A DNA stretch of 6,185 bases from contig CAMWUF010000072.1 in assembly GCA_947177375.1 (NCBI GenBank), forward strand, positions 1 to 6,185. The letters run 5' to 3'. The position numbers were made by a program, and so were the translations under genes. The notes below the pieces were generated by a model, which saw only the letters and a program-made list of their open reading frames with translations, did no database searches and was not told where the DNA came from. The DNA is from an uncultured Ruminococcus sp. GTDB lineage: Bacteria; Bacillota; Clostridia; Oscillospirales; Ruminococcaceae. Below are positions 1-6,185 of this stretch, in pieces (within the stretch, counting starts at the first letter, position 1; each line of letters starts with the position of its first letter).

Positions 1-5
1 AACAG

Positions 6-12
6 CTCCTTT
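6..12 (-). promoter_or_regulatory. Shine-Dalgarno of a gene starting just off the left edge
   Basis: On the minus strand this reads AAAGGAG, with five further bases (CTGTT) before the window ends. With a normal 5-10 nt spacer the start codon would fall within the first few bases outside the window. It sits about 14 nt downstream of a strong -10 element, so the predicted 5' UTR is short. The gene itself cannot be seen, so its product is unknown. Confidence 0.6.
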
Positions 13-25
13 CTTTTATATAATT

Positions 26-55
26 ATTATAACATAATAACTATATCAAAGTCAA
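26..55 (-). promoter_or_regulatory. Sigma-A promoter driving an off-window leftward gene
   Basis: On the minus strand the -35 hexamer TTGACT (50-55) is followed after 18 nt by a perfect -10 hexamer TATAAT (26-31). The -10 is preceded by TG with one base between, an extended -10. Transcription should start near 18-20. The promoter lies just past the terminator of the esterase gene and just before a Shine-Dalgarno, so it opens a new leftward transcription unit. The -35 is embedded in three consecutive TTGA-type hexamers (44-61), which may be an operator. Confidence 0.7.
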
Positions 56-102
56 GGTCAAATTCTTTCGCATTTTGAATAAATTTTTAATAAATCTTAA
101 AT

Positions 103-139
103 AAAAAACTGCAAAGCAGAATTAACTCTGCTTTGCAGT
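103..139 (-). terminator. Rho-independent terminator after the esterase gene
   Basis: A perfect 13-bp inverted repeat (arms 108-120 and 127-139, 6-nt loop) is followed on the minus strand by a run of six T (103-108, its first T pairing in the stem), then A and T-rich sequence. It begins 6 nt after the stop codon of the esterase gene. No comparable T-run follows the stem in the plus direction, so it should act on leftward transcription only. It closes the nrdD-nrdG-esterase group. Confidence 0.9.
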
Positions 140-145
140 GAAATA

Positions 146-3103
146 TTATTTTACTTGAGAAGAAATAGGAATATTTGCATTTTTAATCGCATTGGCAACT
201 AATCCAGCAACGGCATTTGCACCTGTTTCAGTAAAGTGTGTCATGTCAGTAGAACCCTCAACAGCTCCGCACAAATGATAGGTATATGCCGTATCATATC
301 CAATAGCATTATAATGATTTACCATAAGTGTATTTAAATCTATACATGGAATATTATATTTTTTTGCCATATCTTTGCAGGCGTTGCAATATTCTGTATA
401 GCTATTTACAAAACTGCCATTAGAATATGCTTTTAAGCCAATGACTGTTGTAACTAAAATAGGCGTGCCACCTTTTTCAAGCGTACCTTCGATATATTTT
501 TCAATATAATATTCATAAGAGCCTGTCTCTGGATTATTCACATTACCACAAACTGGTGCATAACGTTCTTCATTGCCTTTTGCAGAATCATTAATTGCAA
601 ACTGAATTAATAAATAATCATCTTTCTGCATAGAATCTAAAATTGTCTGTAATCTGCTATTATCATAGAAACTTTTTGAACTTCTGCCAGCAATTGCTTG
701 ATTAGAAACTGTTACATTATCTGTAAAATAGTTTGTTAAATAATAGCCCCAGCCTTGCTGAGGTGCATAACTTGCACGGTAGCTTTGTACAGTAGAATCT
801 CCTGCAATATAAACAGTTGTGCTACCCTCAACAGGGTCTAAATTTGGCTTTTGTTCAGGTGTATATATTTCCGCAATTGGTTCATCTGTTAATTCTGTTC
901 TTAAATAATCAATATTAGGGCCTCCGTCTGCTGTTGCAGAAGTTAATCTAATTATATTTGCACCTGCAACTAATGGTAATACAATTGCTCTTTCCTGCCA
1001 TTGTGTCCAAGTTTCTGTAGACAAGAAATCTTGTAGCCAGTAATCAGAATTTTCATTGACTTCAATTTTCATTTGGCGATTATTGGCACTGCCATTTGCA
1101 ATATTGAACGTACATAAATAATTACCATCTTTTGGAGCATTTACTGTAAATTCAACAAAACTACCTGCTGTATTATCTAAATTCAAATAAGCATCTGTTG
1201 TAAAGCCAGCATTTGTATTTTCTACAATACCTCTGTTAAAAGCAGAATCTACTGCATAATAAACTTTTTTGCCAGTTTCCCAATAACTTGTATTGCCTTT
1301 GCCGTGCAAATATGTTGTTAATAATTTCACATCTTGTGAATTAATCTTTGCATCACCGTTCATGTCAGCAACTTTTTGGGTATACGCAGAAACAGTTTGC
1401 TTTTTTATTTGCTGTTTTAATATCACTAAATCATAAATATTCACAATGCCATCATGATTCACATCACCAGAAATGAAATTCTCTGTATTAGATAATTGCA
1501 CACTGTCAATAAACCATGTTTGACAAGCATTGCCGTTTCGTTCCCATTCCTGAATATTTGCTTTATGGTCTTGAGAAGCTCCGATTACTTCAACAGCACT
1601 GTTATCATTAGAATTTTTCGTTGTAATAATATAACTGCCGTTTTCCTGCTGAATAAATTTAAATAACTGTGCGTCATTGTTTGTATCGCCCCAAATGCCA
1701 ATATTTGTGCCATTTTTGGTATCACCATAACTTAAATCTAATAATTTTGATTCGTCACCAGCACAGCTATAAATATAATAATAGCCATCTTCAGCTGAAA
1801 CTGCTTTCCATAATGCAGACTTGCTATTAATATTTGGATGTGCAGATTGCACAACATTAGAACCGTCTTGATAGTCACCATCTAGAGCCATATATTGCCC
1901 AGAATTTCCATTTCTTAGCATAAAAATACTATTTTCAGGAATTTGGGAACCTGTTTCTGAACTTGTTCCAGAAAAAGCTAATTCTGCCATAAGAGACGCT
2001 AATTTCATAGAACCTGTTTTACTTTGATGCAAATCATCTTCAGAGGCATAATATTCCTCCATAGCATCATATCCAAGTGAAAGCCCGAAATTTTGCCACG
2101 GTGTAAATAAATCTATTACTTGTATATCTTGTTCAGCTCCAATCGTATCTAATTGCCCGCCGAACCAACGACCACTTAATAATTTATCACGGTTTAAATC
2201 ACTTCTTCTGCCCTGTTGCTTTACTAACATAACAGTCATGCCTTTGGCTTTCGCACGTTTTACCATATCTGTGACTGTATTATAATATTCTTCTGCATTA
2301 GAATAATTTGTGTCATTAATGCCAATAGAAATAATATAATAATCTCCTGCTTTTCCGTAAGTTTCAATGGCATCAAATTGTCCTGCATCTACAAAGCCTT
2401 TTGCATATTGTCCGCTTGCAGCCATGTTTCTGACTTCATAATTTGCAAATGCACTAGGCAAGTAATTTTTCAAATACTGTCCCCAACCATGCTGTGAAGT
2501 ATCATTTGTATTATAATAATTTGCAACCGTAGAATCGCCACATAGCCAAATAGTTGGATTTGTTTGTGCTGTATCATTCAACTGTGTAATCTCTACAGAA
2601 CTAATTGAAAAATAAGTTCCTGCTCTGCCCTCTGTTGCCATAATATTCAATTGCCCATCTGTTACAGGTAACTGAAAAGTTTCAACTGCATTACTGCCAG
2701 TTAAATTAATTAATTGCAACATGCCCTCTGCACGAATGCTAGTTCTTGTAGTATCACCTGTTGTGACTGTAACTTGATATAAGCCATTTGGTAAATCTAC
2801 ATTGAACGTATTATTAATATCTGTAGAAGTAAATTGCACAGCATCACTTAATGCATCTGTTCCAGAAGAAGAAACATCTTTTACACTTGAAGTATTGGCA
2901 AAGCCATAGCCTAACTGTTTGCTATAGGCTGTAGAGGCATTGACTCCAGTATAGCCAGAAGCTGTTCCATTGCCTCCTAAATCAAATTTCCAGTTTGTCT
3001 CTGCGGAAGCTGTAATTGTATTGGAAATTCCTAACGGAATCGCTGGAACTGCCAAAGCAATTGCTAACAAAGAGCTTAAAAATTGCTTGTGAAACTGTTT
3101 CAT
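146..3103 (-). CDS. Secreted dockerin-bearing double SGNH/CE12 esterase
   Basis: Predicted extracellular cellulosomal esterase, probably deacetylating rhamnogalacturonan or related pectin or hemicellulose. Domains seen, in residues: signal peptide 1-34 (likely cut after ASA); galactose-binding-like beta domain about 36-175, as in YxiM/beta-agarase-type esterases; SGNH/CE12 esterase about 184-377 (GDS Ser191, Gly231, Asn263, Asp356/His359); ricin-type lectin/CBM13 about 391-534, ending in a QTW motif; type I dockerin about 545-603 with two calcium loops; CBM35-like module about 607-738; second SGNH/CE12 esterase about 762-975 (Ser770, Gly806, Asn838, Asp953/His956). The two esterases share GDSTV and GWGxYLxNY motifs, suggesting duplication or double recruitment. 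AGGAGG lies 6 nt before the ATG. The gene begins 36 nt after nrdG and ends at a strong terminator. The fold calls are firm; substrate specificity is inferred from family CE12 and could also be acetyl-xylan. Confidence 0.9.
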   Translation of the reverse strand: MKQFHKQFLSSLLAIALAVPAIPLGISNTITASAETNWKFDLGGNGTASGYTGVNASTAYSKQLGYGFANTSSVKDVSSSGTDALSDAVQFTSTDINNTFNVDLPNGLYQVTVTTGDTTRTSIRAEGMLQLINLTGSNAVETFQLPVTDGQLNIMATEGRAGTYFSISSVEITQLNDTAQTNPTIWLCGDSTVANYYNTNDTSQHGWGQYLKNYLPSAFANYEVRNMAASGQYAKGFVDAGQFDAIETYGKAGDYYIISIGINDTNYSNAEEYYNTVTDMVKRAKAKGMTVMLVKQQGRRSDLNRDKLLSGRWFGGQLDTIGAEQDIQVIDLFTPWQNFGLSLGYDAMEEYYASEDDLHQSKTGSMKLASLMAELAFSGTSSETGSQIPENSIFMLRNGNSGQYMALDGDYQDGSNVVQSAHPNINSKSALWKAVSAEDGYYYIYSCAGDESKLLDLSYGDTKNGTNIGIWGDTNNDAQLFKFIQQENGSYIITTKNSNDNSAVEVIGASQDHKANIQEWERNGNACQTWFIDSVQLSNTENFISGDVNHDGIVNIYDLVILKQQIKKQTVSAYTQKVADMNGDAKINSQDVKLLTTYLHGKGNTSYWETGKKVYYAVDSAFNRGIVENTNAGFTTDAYLNLDNTAGSFVEFTVNAPKDGNYLCTFNIANGSANNRQMKIEVNENSDYWLQDFLSTETWTQWQERAIVLPLVAGANIIRLTSATADGGPNIDYLRTELTDEPIAEIYTPEQKPNLDPVEGSTTVYIAGDSTVQSYRASYAPQQGWGYYLTNYFTDNVTVSNQAIAGRSSKSFYDNSRLQTILDSMQKDDYLLIQFAINDSAKGNEERYAPVCGNVNNPETGSYEYYIEKYIEGTLEKGGTPILVTTVIGLKAYSNGSFVNSYTEYCNACKDMAKKYNIPCIDLNTLMVNHYNAIGYDTAYTYHLCGAVEGSTDMTHFTETGANAVAGLVANAIKNANIPISSQVK

Positions 3104-3109
3104 AAAAAA

Positions 3110-3115
3110 CCTCCT
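3110..3115 (-). promoter_or_regulatory. Strong Shine-Dalgarno of the esterase gene
   Basis: A perfect AGGAGG on the minus strand, 6 nt before the ATG at 3103. It fixes the start and shows that the gene has its own efficient translation signal despite lying only 36 nt after nrdG. The rest of this gap is AT-rich and holds no hairpin. Confidence 0.85.
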
Positions 3116-3139
3116 TTATTTAATTAATAAAAATATAAT

Positions 3140-3667
3140 TTATGATACATAATATGCATAATCTGCACCAAAATCTGCATGAATTGGCTTATGTTCTGTA
3201 ATACTTCTGGGAATATCTAAAATTCTTTGATTTTCACTGCCACGGAATAATAAATTTAAACTTCTTTTAGACTGAATAAATTTTCCATCTACGAGCCAAT
3301 CAGAAATATCTAATAATTCACCATAAAAATTAGAATCTCTGTGAGTAGATAAATACTCAAACGTATAACCAGTATATGTCATAATATTCAAGCCCAATTT
3401 ATGAATTTCTCTGCCAAGTTCCGCAAGTGCCTGTGCCTGACAAAATGGCTCACCACCACTAAACGTTACACCGTCTAACAGCGGATTGCGTTTGATTTTA
3501 GCAAAAATTTCTTCTGTTGTCATGAGTGTTCCGCCTTGAAAAGCATGGGTTTGCGGATTTTGACAACCTTTGCAATGATGCGGACAACCCTGCACAAAAA
3601 TTGTAAACCGAAATCCAGGACCATCTACAATAGAATCATTTGCCAAACCTGATACTTGTAAAAACAT
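3140..3667 (-). CDS. nrdG: Anaerobic ribonucleotide reductase activating protein (radical SAM)
   Basis: NrdG is a cytoplasmic radical-SAM activase that uses a [4Fe-4S] cluster and S-adenosylmethionine to generate the glycyl radical on NrdD. At 175 residues it has the usual size. The cluster motif CxxxCxxC is complete (Cys28, Cys32, Cys35) and is preceded by the family's DGPG (15-18) and VQGCPH segments. NPQTH (37-41) follows it. The SAM-binding GGEP motif is at 71-74, and LVDGKF (125-130) and FRGSENQR (141-148) are typical C-terminal NrdG segments. The start is supported by GGAGT 8 nt upstream of the ATG. Its partner nrdD lies directly upstream on the same strand, 96 nt away, but an apparent terminator sits between them. 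The esterase gene follows after 36 nt. The identification is secure; PflA-type activases are longer, and the nrdD neighbour settles the partner. Confidence 0.96.
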   Translation of the reverse strand: MFLQVSGLANDSIVDGPGFRFTIFVQGCPHHCKGCQNPQTHAFQGGTLMTTEEIFAKIKRNPLLDGVTFSGGEPFCQAQALAELGREIHKLGLNIMTYTGYTFEYLSTHRDSNFYGELLDISDWLVDGKFIQSKRSLNLLFRGSENQRILDIPRSITEHKPIHADFGADYAYYVS

Positions 3668-3702
3668 GAAATATCACTCCAAAATATATAATATAAAATA
3701 TT

Positions 3703-3740
3703 AAAATAAAAAGACCTGCCCATTAACATTGGACAGGTCT
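3703..3740 (-). terminator. Intrinsic terminator or attenuator between nrdD and nrdG
   Basis: On the minus strand, arms of 7 bp (3734-3740 with 3712-3718: AGACCTG and CAGGTCT), then a single bulged base and two more G-C pairs, enclose a 10-nt loop. The stem is followed immediately by TTTT, A, TTTT (3703-3711). This is a standard rho-independent terminator shape, placed 23 nt after the nrdD stop and 36 nt before the nrdG start. It probably gives partial termination, lowering nrdG and anything downstream relative to nrdD. Full termination would require a separate nrdG promoter in the AT-rich 3668-3703 stretch, where I see TATATT-like sequence but no convincing -35. Confidence 0.72.
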
Positions 3741-3762
3741 AATTGCTCGTATTCAGCAATTA
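3740..3762 (-). other. Second hairpin directly after the nrdD stop
   Basis: An 8-bp perfect inverted repeat (TAATTGCT at 3740-3747 with AGCAATTA at 3755-3762) with a 7-nt loop lies 1 nt past the nrdD stop codon and abuts the nrdD-nrdG terminator, sharing base 3740. It has no T-tract of its own. It may stabilise the 3' end of the nrdD message or be an accessory stem. It is AT-rich and modest in stability, so chance is possible. Confidence 0.45.
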
Positions 3763-3763
3763 A

Positions 3764-6079
3764 TTAAACATTATGCTTTACTCTGTCCTCAACTTCACTG
3801 CGTTTTGCGTCATTAAATCTGTCAAGTGTACCAACTAAATAGCCAGTAATACGGCGGATACGTTCAAATCCTATTTTATTATGGTCTTTTTCAGGACGAC
3901 CACATTTTGGACAAACGTCATTAATAATACCTGTATAACCACAAACAGGGTCACGGTCAACAGGGTGATTAATCGAACCATAGCCAATGCCCGATTCTTT
4001 CATGCAACGGATAATTTTTTCAAAAGCTGGTAAATTTTTTAATGGGTCGCCGTCTAATTCTACATAACTGATATGTCCTGCATTTGTTAAGGCATGATAG
4101 GGTGCTTCAATCTGAATTTTTTCAAACGCACTGATAGGATAATAAACAGGCACATGAAAAGAATTTGTGTAATAACTTCTATCTGTCACGCCTGGAATAA
4201 TACCATATTTTTTAGCGTCCATGCGAACAAATCGACCAGACAAGCCCTCTGCTGGTGTTGCCAATAGAGAATAATTCAAGCCTGTTTTTTGTGCTTCTTC
4301 ATCAAGACGATTTCGCATTCTGGTAATAATTTTTAAGCCTAATTCTCTTGCTTGTTCATCTTCACCATGATGTTTGCCGATTAAGGCTTTTAATGTCTCT
4401 GCAAGTCCAATAAATCCAACAGACAAAGTCCCATGTTTGAGAATTTCCGCAATGCTTTCATTTGGGCTAAGATTATCAGAATCTATCCAGATACCTTGTC
4501 CCATAAGAAATGGAAAATTTCTGACTTTTTTCTTGCACTGAATCTGAAATCTATGATATAGCTGGTCTATTGCTAAATTCATAATAGCATCCAAACTTGC
4601 AAAAAATTTGTCTAAATCATGATTGGCTTCTATCGCAAGTCTTGGCAAATTAATAGACGTAAAACTTAAATTTCCTCTGCCTGTGACAATTTCACGTGAC
4701 GGGTCATAAACATTGCCAATGACTCTGGTTCGACAACCCATATAAGCAATTTCAGTACGATAATCATTAGATTTATAATACTGTAAATTATATGGTGCAT
4801 CAATAAATGAAAAATTAGGAAATAGTCGCTTTGCAGACACTCTGCAAGCTAATTTAAATAAATCATAATTTTTATCTTCTGGGTTATAATTAATGCCTTC
4901 TTTGATTTTAAAAATATGAATCGGGAAAATAGGTGTTTCGCCATTGCCTAAACCTGCTTCATTCGCAAGCAAGATATTTTCTGTTACCATGCGACCTTCT
5001 GGACTTGTATCTGTACCATAATTAATAGATGAAAAAGGCGTTTGTGCACCTGCACGGCTATTCATCGTATTTAAATTATGCACTAAGGCTTCCATTGCCT
5101 GATAAGTTGCACGATTAGTTTCCTGATAAGCATGTTTTGCAACAAAATTTAAAATTCTTTCTGCTGTTTCGGAAGGCATGCTTTTTTCAAGATATGCTTG
5201 TGCTTCCTCCTGAAAATGATTATTATTTGCTAATACTGGGACTAAATTTTTTTCAGCAAGTGTTTGTATTAAATTTTTGGCAAGCTCTTCTGCGTTTTCG
5301 CAGTCCGCTAAAAGCTCCAGACCACGTTCTAAATTTTGTTTATATCTTGTAGTATAAGTCTTACGAACGCCGTCAGCCATAGCATAATCAAAATTTGGAA
5401 CACTTTGCCCACCGTGTTGGTCATTTTGATTTGACTGAATCGCAATGCAAGCTAATGCAGAATAACTTGCAATATCGTTTGGTTCTCTCAAAAAGCCATG
5501 TCCTGTTGAAAAACCGCCTTTGAATAATTTCACTAAGTCAATCTGACAGCAAGTTGTTGTAAGCGTTAAAAAATCCAAATCATGAATATGAATATCACCG
5601 TTTTTATGAGCTTTAGCATGCTCAGGCTTTAAAACATATAATTCATAAAATTCTTTTGCAGAAACACTACCATATTTTAACATTGTTCCCATAGCGGTAT
5701 CGCCGTCAATATTTGCATTTTCACGCTTGATATCACTATCTTTTGCAGAATGAAATGTTAATTCATTCAAAACAGTCATGAGATTTGTTTTCATTTCTCT
5801 GAAGCGGGTACGCTCATAGCGATATAAAATATATGCTTTTGCTGTGTTGGCATGTCCCTTTTTAATTAAAGTTTTTTCTACCAAGTCTTGAATTTGTTCC
5901 ACAGTGGGTGTATTTACATACTGTTCCTCACAAAGTTTTGCGACTTGTTCTGCAATAGAAACTGATTCCTGATAATCTGTTCCCCCTACAGACTTCGCCG
6001 CTTTGAAAACAGCATCTGCTATTTTTTCCACGTTAAATGGAACTTTTCTTCCATCACGCTTGACAATATACATCAGCAT
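3764..6079 (-). CDS. nrdD: Anaerobic (class III) ribonucleoside-triphosphate reductase
   Basis: NrdD reduces ribonucleoside triphosphates to deoxyribonucleotides anaerobically in the cytoplasm, using a glycyl radical installed by NrdG. At 771 residues it is full length. Residues about 4-95 form an ATP-cone, the allosteric site that senses ATP/dATP. The catalytic barrel follows, with Cys177/Cys178 in TTTCCQID and the thiyl-radical cysteine Cys449 in the MGCRTRV motif. The Asn477-containing SINLPR segment resembles formate-using NrdD enzymes such as those of E. coli and T4, so formate is the inferred reductant. The glycyl radical site is Gly746 in RITGY near the C-terminus. The preceding zinc module shows only three of the usual four close cysteines (Cys713, Cys723, Cys726). 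The start at 6079 is preferred over the in-frame ATG two codons later because AGGAGT lies 7 nt upstream. nrdG is next downstream, and an NrdR box lies upstream. Confidence 0.97.
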   Translation of the reverse strand: MLMYIVKRDGRKVPFNVEKIADAVFKAAKSVGGTDYQESVSIAEQVAKLCEEQYVNTPTVEQIQDLVEKTLIKKGHANTAKAYILYRYERTRFREMKTNLMTVLNELTFHSAKDSDIKRENANIDGDTAMGTMLKYGSVSAKEFYELYVLKPEHAKAHKNGDIHIHDLDFLTLTTTCCQIDLVKLFKGGFSTGHGFLREPNDIASYSALACIAIQSNQNDQHGGQSVPNFDYAMADGVRKTYTTRYKQNLERGLELLADCENAEELAKNLIQTLAEKNLVPVLANNNHFQEEAQAYLEKSMPSETAERILNFVAKHAYQETNRATYQAMEALVHNLNTMNSRAGAQTPFSSINYGTDTSPEGRMVTENILLANEAGLGNGETPIFPIHIFKIKEGINYNPEDKNYDLFKLACRVSAKRLFPNFSFIDAPYNLQYYKSNDYRTEIAYMGCRTRVIGNVYDPSREIVTGRGNLSFTSINLPRLAIEANHDLDKFFASLDAIMNLAIDQLYHRFQIQCKKKVRNFPFLMGQGIWIDSDNLSPNESIAEILKHGTLSVGFIGLAETLKALIGKHHGEDEQARELGLKIITRMRNRLDEEAQKTGLNYSLLATPAEGLSGRFVRMDAKKYGIIPGVTDRSYYTNSFHVPVYYPISAFEKIQIEAPYHALTNAGHISYVELDGDPLKNLPAFEKIIRCMKESGIGYGSINHPVDRDPVCGYTGIINDVCPKCGRPEKDHNKIGFERIRRITGYLVGTLDRFNDAKRSEVEDRVKHNV

Positions 6080-6086
6080 TGAAACT

Positions 6087-6092
6087 ACTCCT
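6087..6092 (-). promoter_or_regulatory. Shine-Dalgarno deciding the nrdD start
   Basis: Reads AGGAGT on the minus strand. It is 7 nt from the ATG at 6079 and 13 nt from the second in-frame ATG at 6073, so the first ATG (protein beginning MLMYIV) is the better start. Confidence 0.75.
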
Positions 6093-6111
6093 TTGCCCTA
6101 ATTTTTTCAAA

Positions 6112-6127
6112 ACACAATATAAGACAA
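6112..6127 (-). promoter_or_regulatory. Degenerate second NrdR box or half-site
   Basis: On the plus strand this begins ACACAATATA, a perfect NrdR half, followed by AGACAA, which does not match the expected second half. NrdR normally binds a pair of boxes, so this is the probable partner of the strong box at 6136-6151. The start-to-start distance is 24 bp instead of the usual 31-32, which weakens the call. Confidence 0.5.
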
Positions 6128-6135
6128 AATATAAA

Positions 6136-6151
6136 ATACAATATATTGTGT
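6136..6151 (-). promoter_or_regulatory. NrdR box upstream of nrdD
   Basis: The 16-mer ATACAATATATTGTGT differs at one position from the palindromic NrdR consensus form ACACAATATATTGTGT. NrdR is an ATP-cone repressor that silences ribonucleotide reductase operons when dATP is high. The box lies 57 nt upstream of the nrdD start, within the expected promoter region. A core promoter could not be fixed: TATAAG (6152-6157) and TTGTAT/TATTGT combinations around the box are possible but weak. Confidence 0.82.
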
Positions 6152-6185
6152 CTTATAAAAAGTGCTATTTACTAGTATACAGCAT

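Noticed and set aside
1..145. Small coding gene left of the esterase
   Set aside because: The stretch is AT-rich and is fully explained by a terminator, a promoter and a Shine-Dalgarno; no plausible start with a coding frame was seen.
1295..1471. Dockerin loops as EF-hand calcium-signalling motifs
   Set aside because: The two spaced repeats with the GDVNxDG pattern inside a secreted, modular carbohydrate-active protein fit a type I dockerin far better than a signalling EF-hand.
146..3103. Possible fusion of two genes by assembly error
   Set aside because: The frame is continuous through both halves with coherent domain boundaries, and double-CE12 dockerin proteins are consistent with cellulosomal enzymes, so a true single gene is more likely.
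3668..3763. Possible riboswitch or small RNA between nrdD and nrdG
   Set aside because: The two stems are simple hairpins and one has a terminator U-tract; there is no multi-branched conserved core such as a cobalamin riboswitch would show, and 96 nt is too short for one.
5137..5352. A 71-codon open frame on the plus strand
   Set aside because: It lies wholly inside nrdD on the opposite strand, resembles no known protein, and has no convincing Shine-Dalgarno; it is a shadow of a well-conserved gene.
6071..6073. Second in-frame ATG as the nrdD start
   Set aside because: The Shine-Dalgarno at 6087-6092 is 13 nt from this codon but 7 nt from the upstream ATG, so the first is favoured; the difference is only two residues.

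Overview
The window is AT-rich and carries three complete genes, all on the minus strand. From right to left they are the anaerobic (class III) ribonucleotide reductase nrdD (3764-6079), its radical-SAM activase nrdG (3140-3667), and a 985-residue secreted pectin-type esterase with an internal dockerin (146-3103). The class III reductase points to an anaerobic lifestyle. The type I dockerin attached to a secreted two-esterase protein points to a cellulosome-forming Bacillota, most likely a Ruminococcus-like gut or rumen bacterium or a relative of the cellulolytic clostridia. The species cannot be fixed from this window.

Right edge, 6080-6185: the nrdD leader contains one near-perfect NrdR box (6136-6151), a degenerate second copy (6112-6127) and a good Shine-Dalgarno. 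This is the expected control of a ribonucleotide reductase operon by the ATP/dATP-sensing repressor NrdR. Between nrdD and nrdG lie two back-to-back hairpins. The second is followed by a U-tract and looks like an intrinsic terminator or attenuator, so NrdG may be made at a lower level than NrdD or from its own start. NrdD makes deoxyribonucleotides without oxygen, and NrdG installs the glycyl radical it needs.

Only 36 nt separate nrdG from the esterase gene, with no terminator between them, so the esterase could be read through from nrdG even though its job is unrelated. The esterase is predicted to be exported and docked on a scaffoldin. Its apparent order is signal peptide, galactose-binding-like domain, SGNH/CE12 esterase, ricin-type lectin (CBM13), dockerin, CBM35-like module, second SGNH/CE12 esterase. 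It probably removes acetyl groups from rhamnogalacturonan or similar pectin or hemicellulose.

Left edge, 1-140: a perfect 13-bp stem with a U-tract ends the esterase transcript. Beyond it a convincing sigma-A promoter (extended -10 TATAAT, -35 TTGACT) and a Shine-Dalgarno fire leftward into a gene that starts just outside the window. No RNA genes, mobile elements, CRISPR arrays or phage genes were seen, and no stretch longer than 300 bases lacks a gene. I did not find a clearly new system. The points most worth checking are the esterase architecture and active-site differences, its dockerin, the nrdD-nrdG terminator, and the spacing of the NrdR sites.
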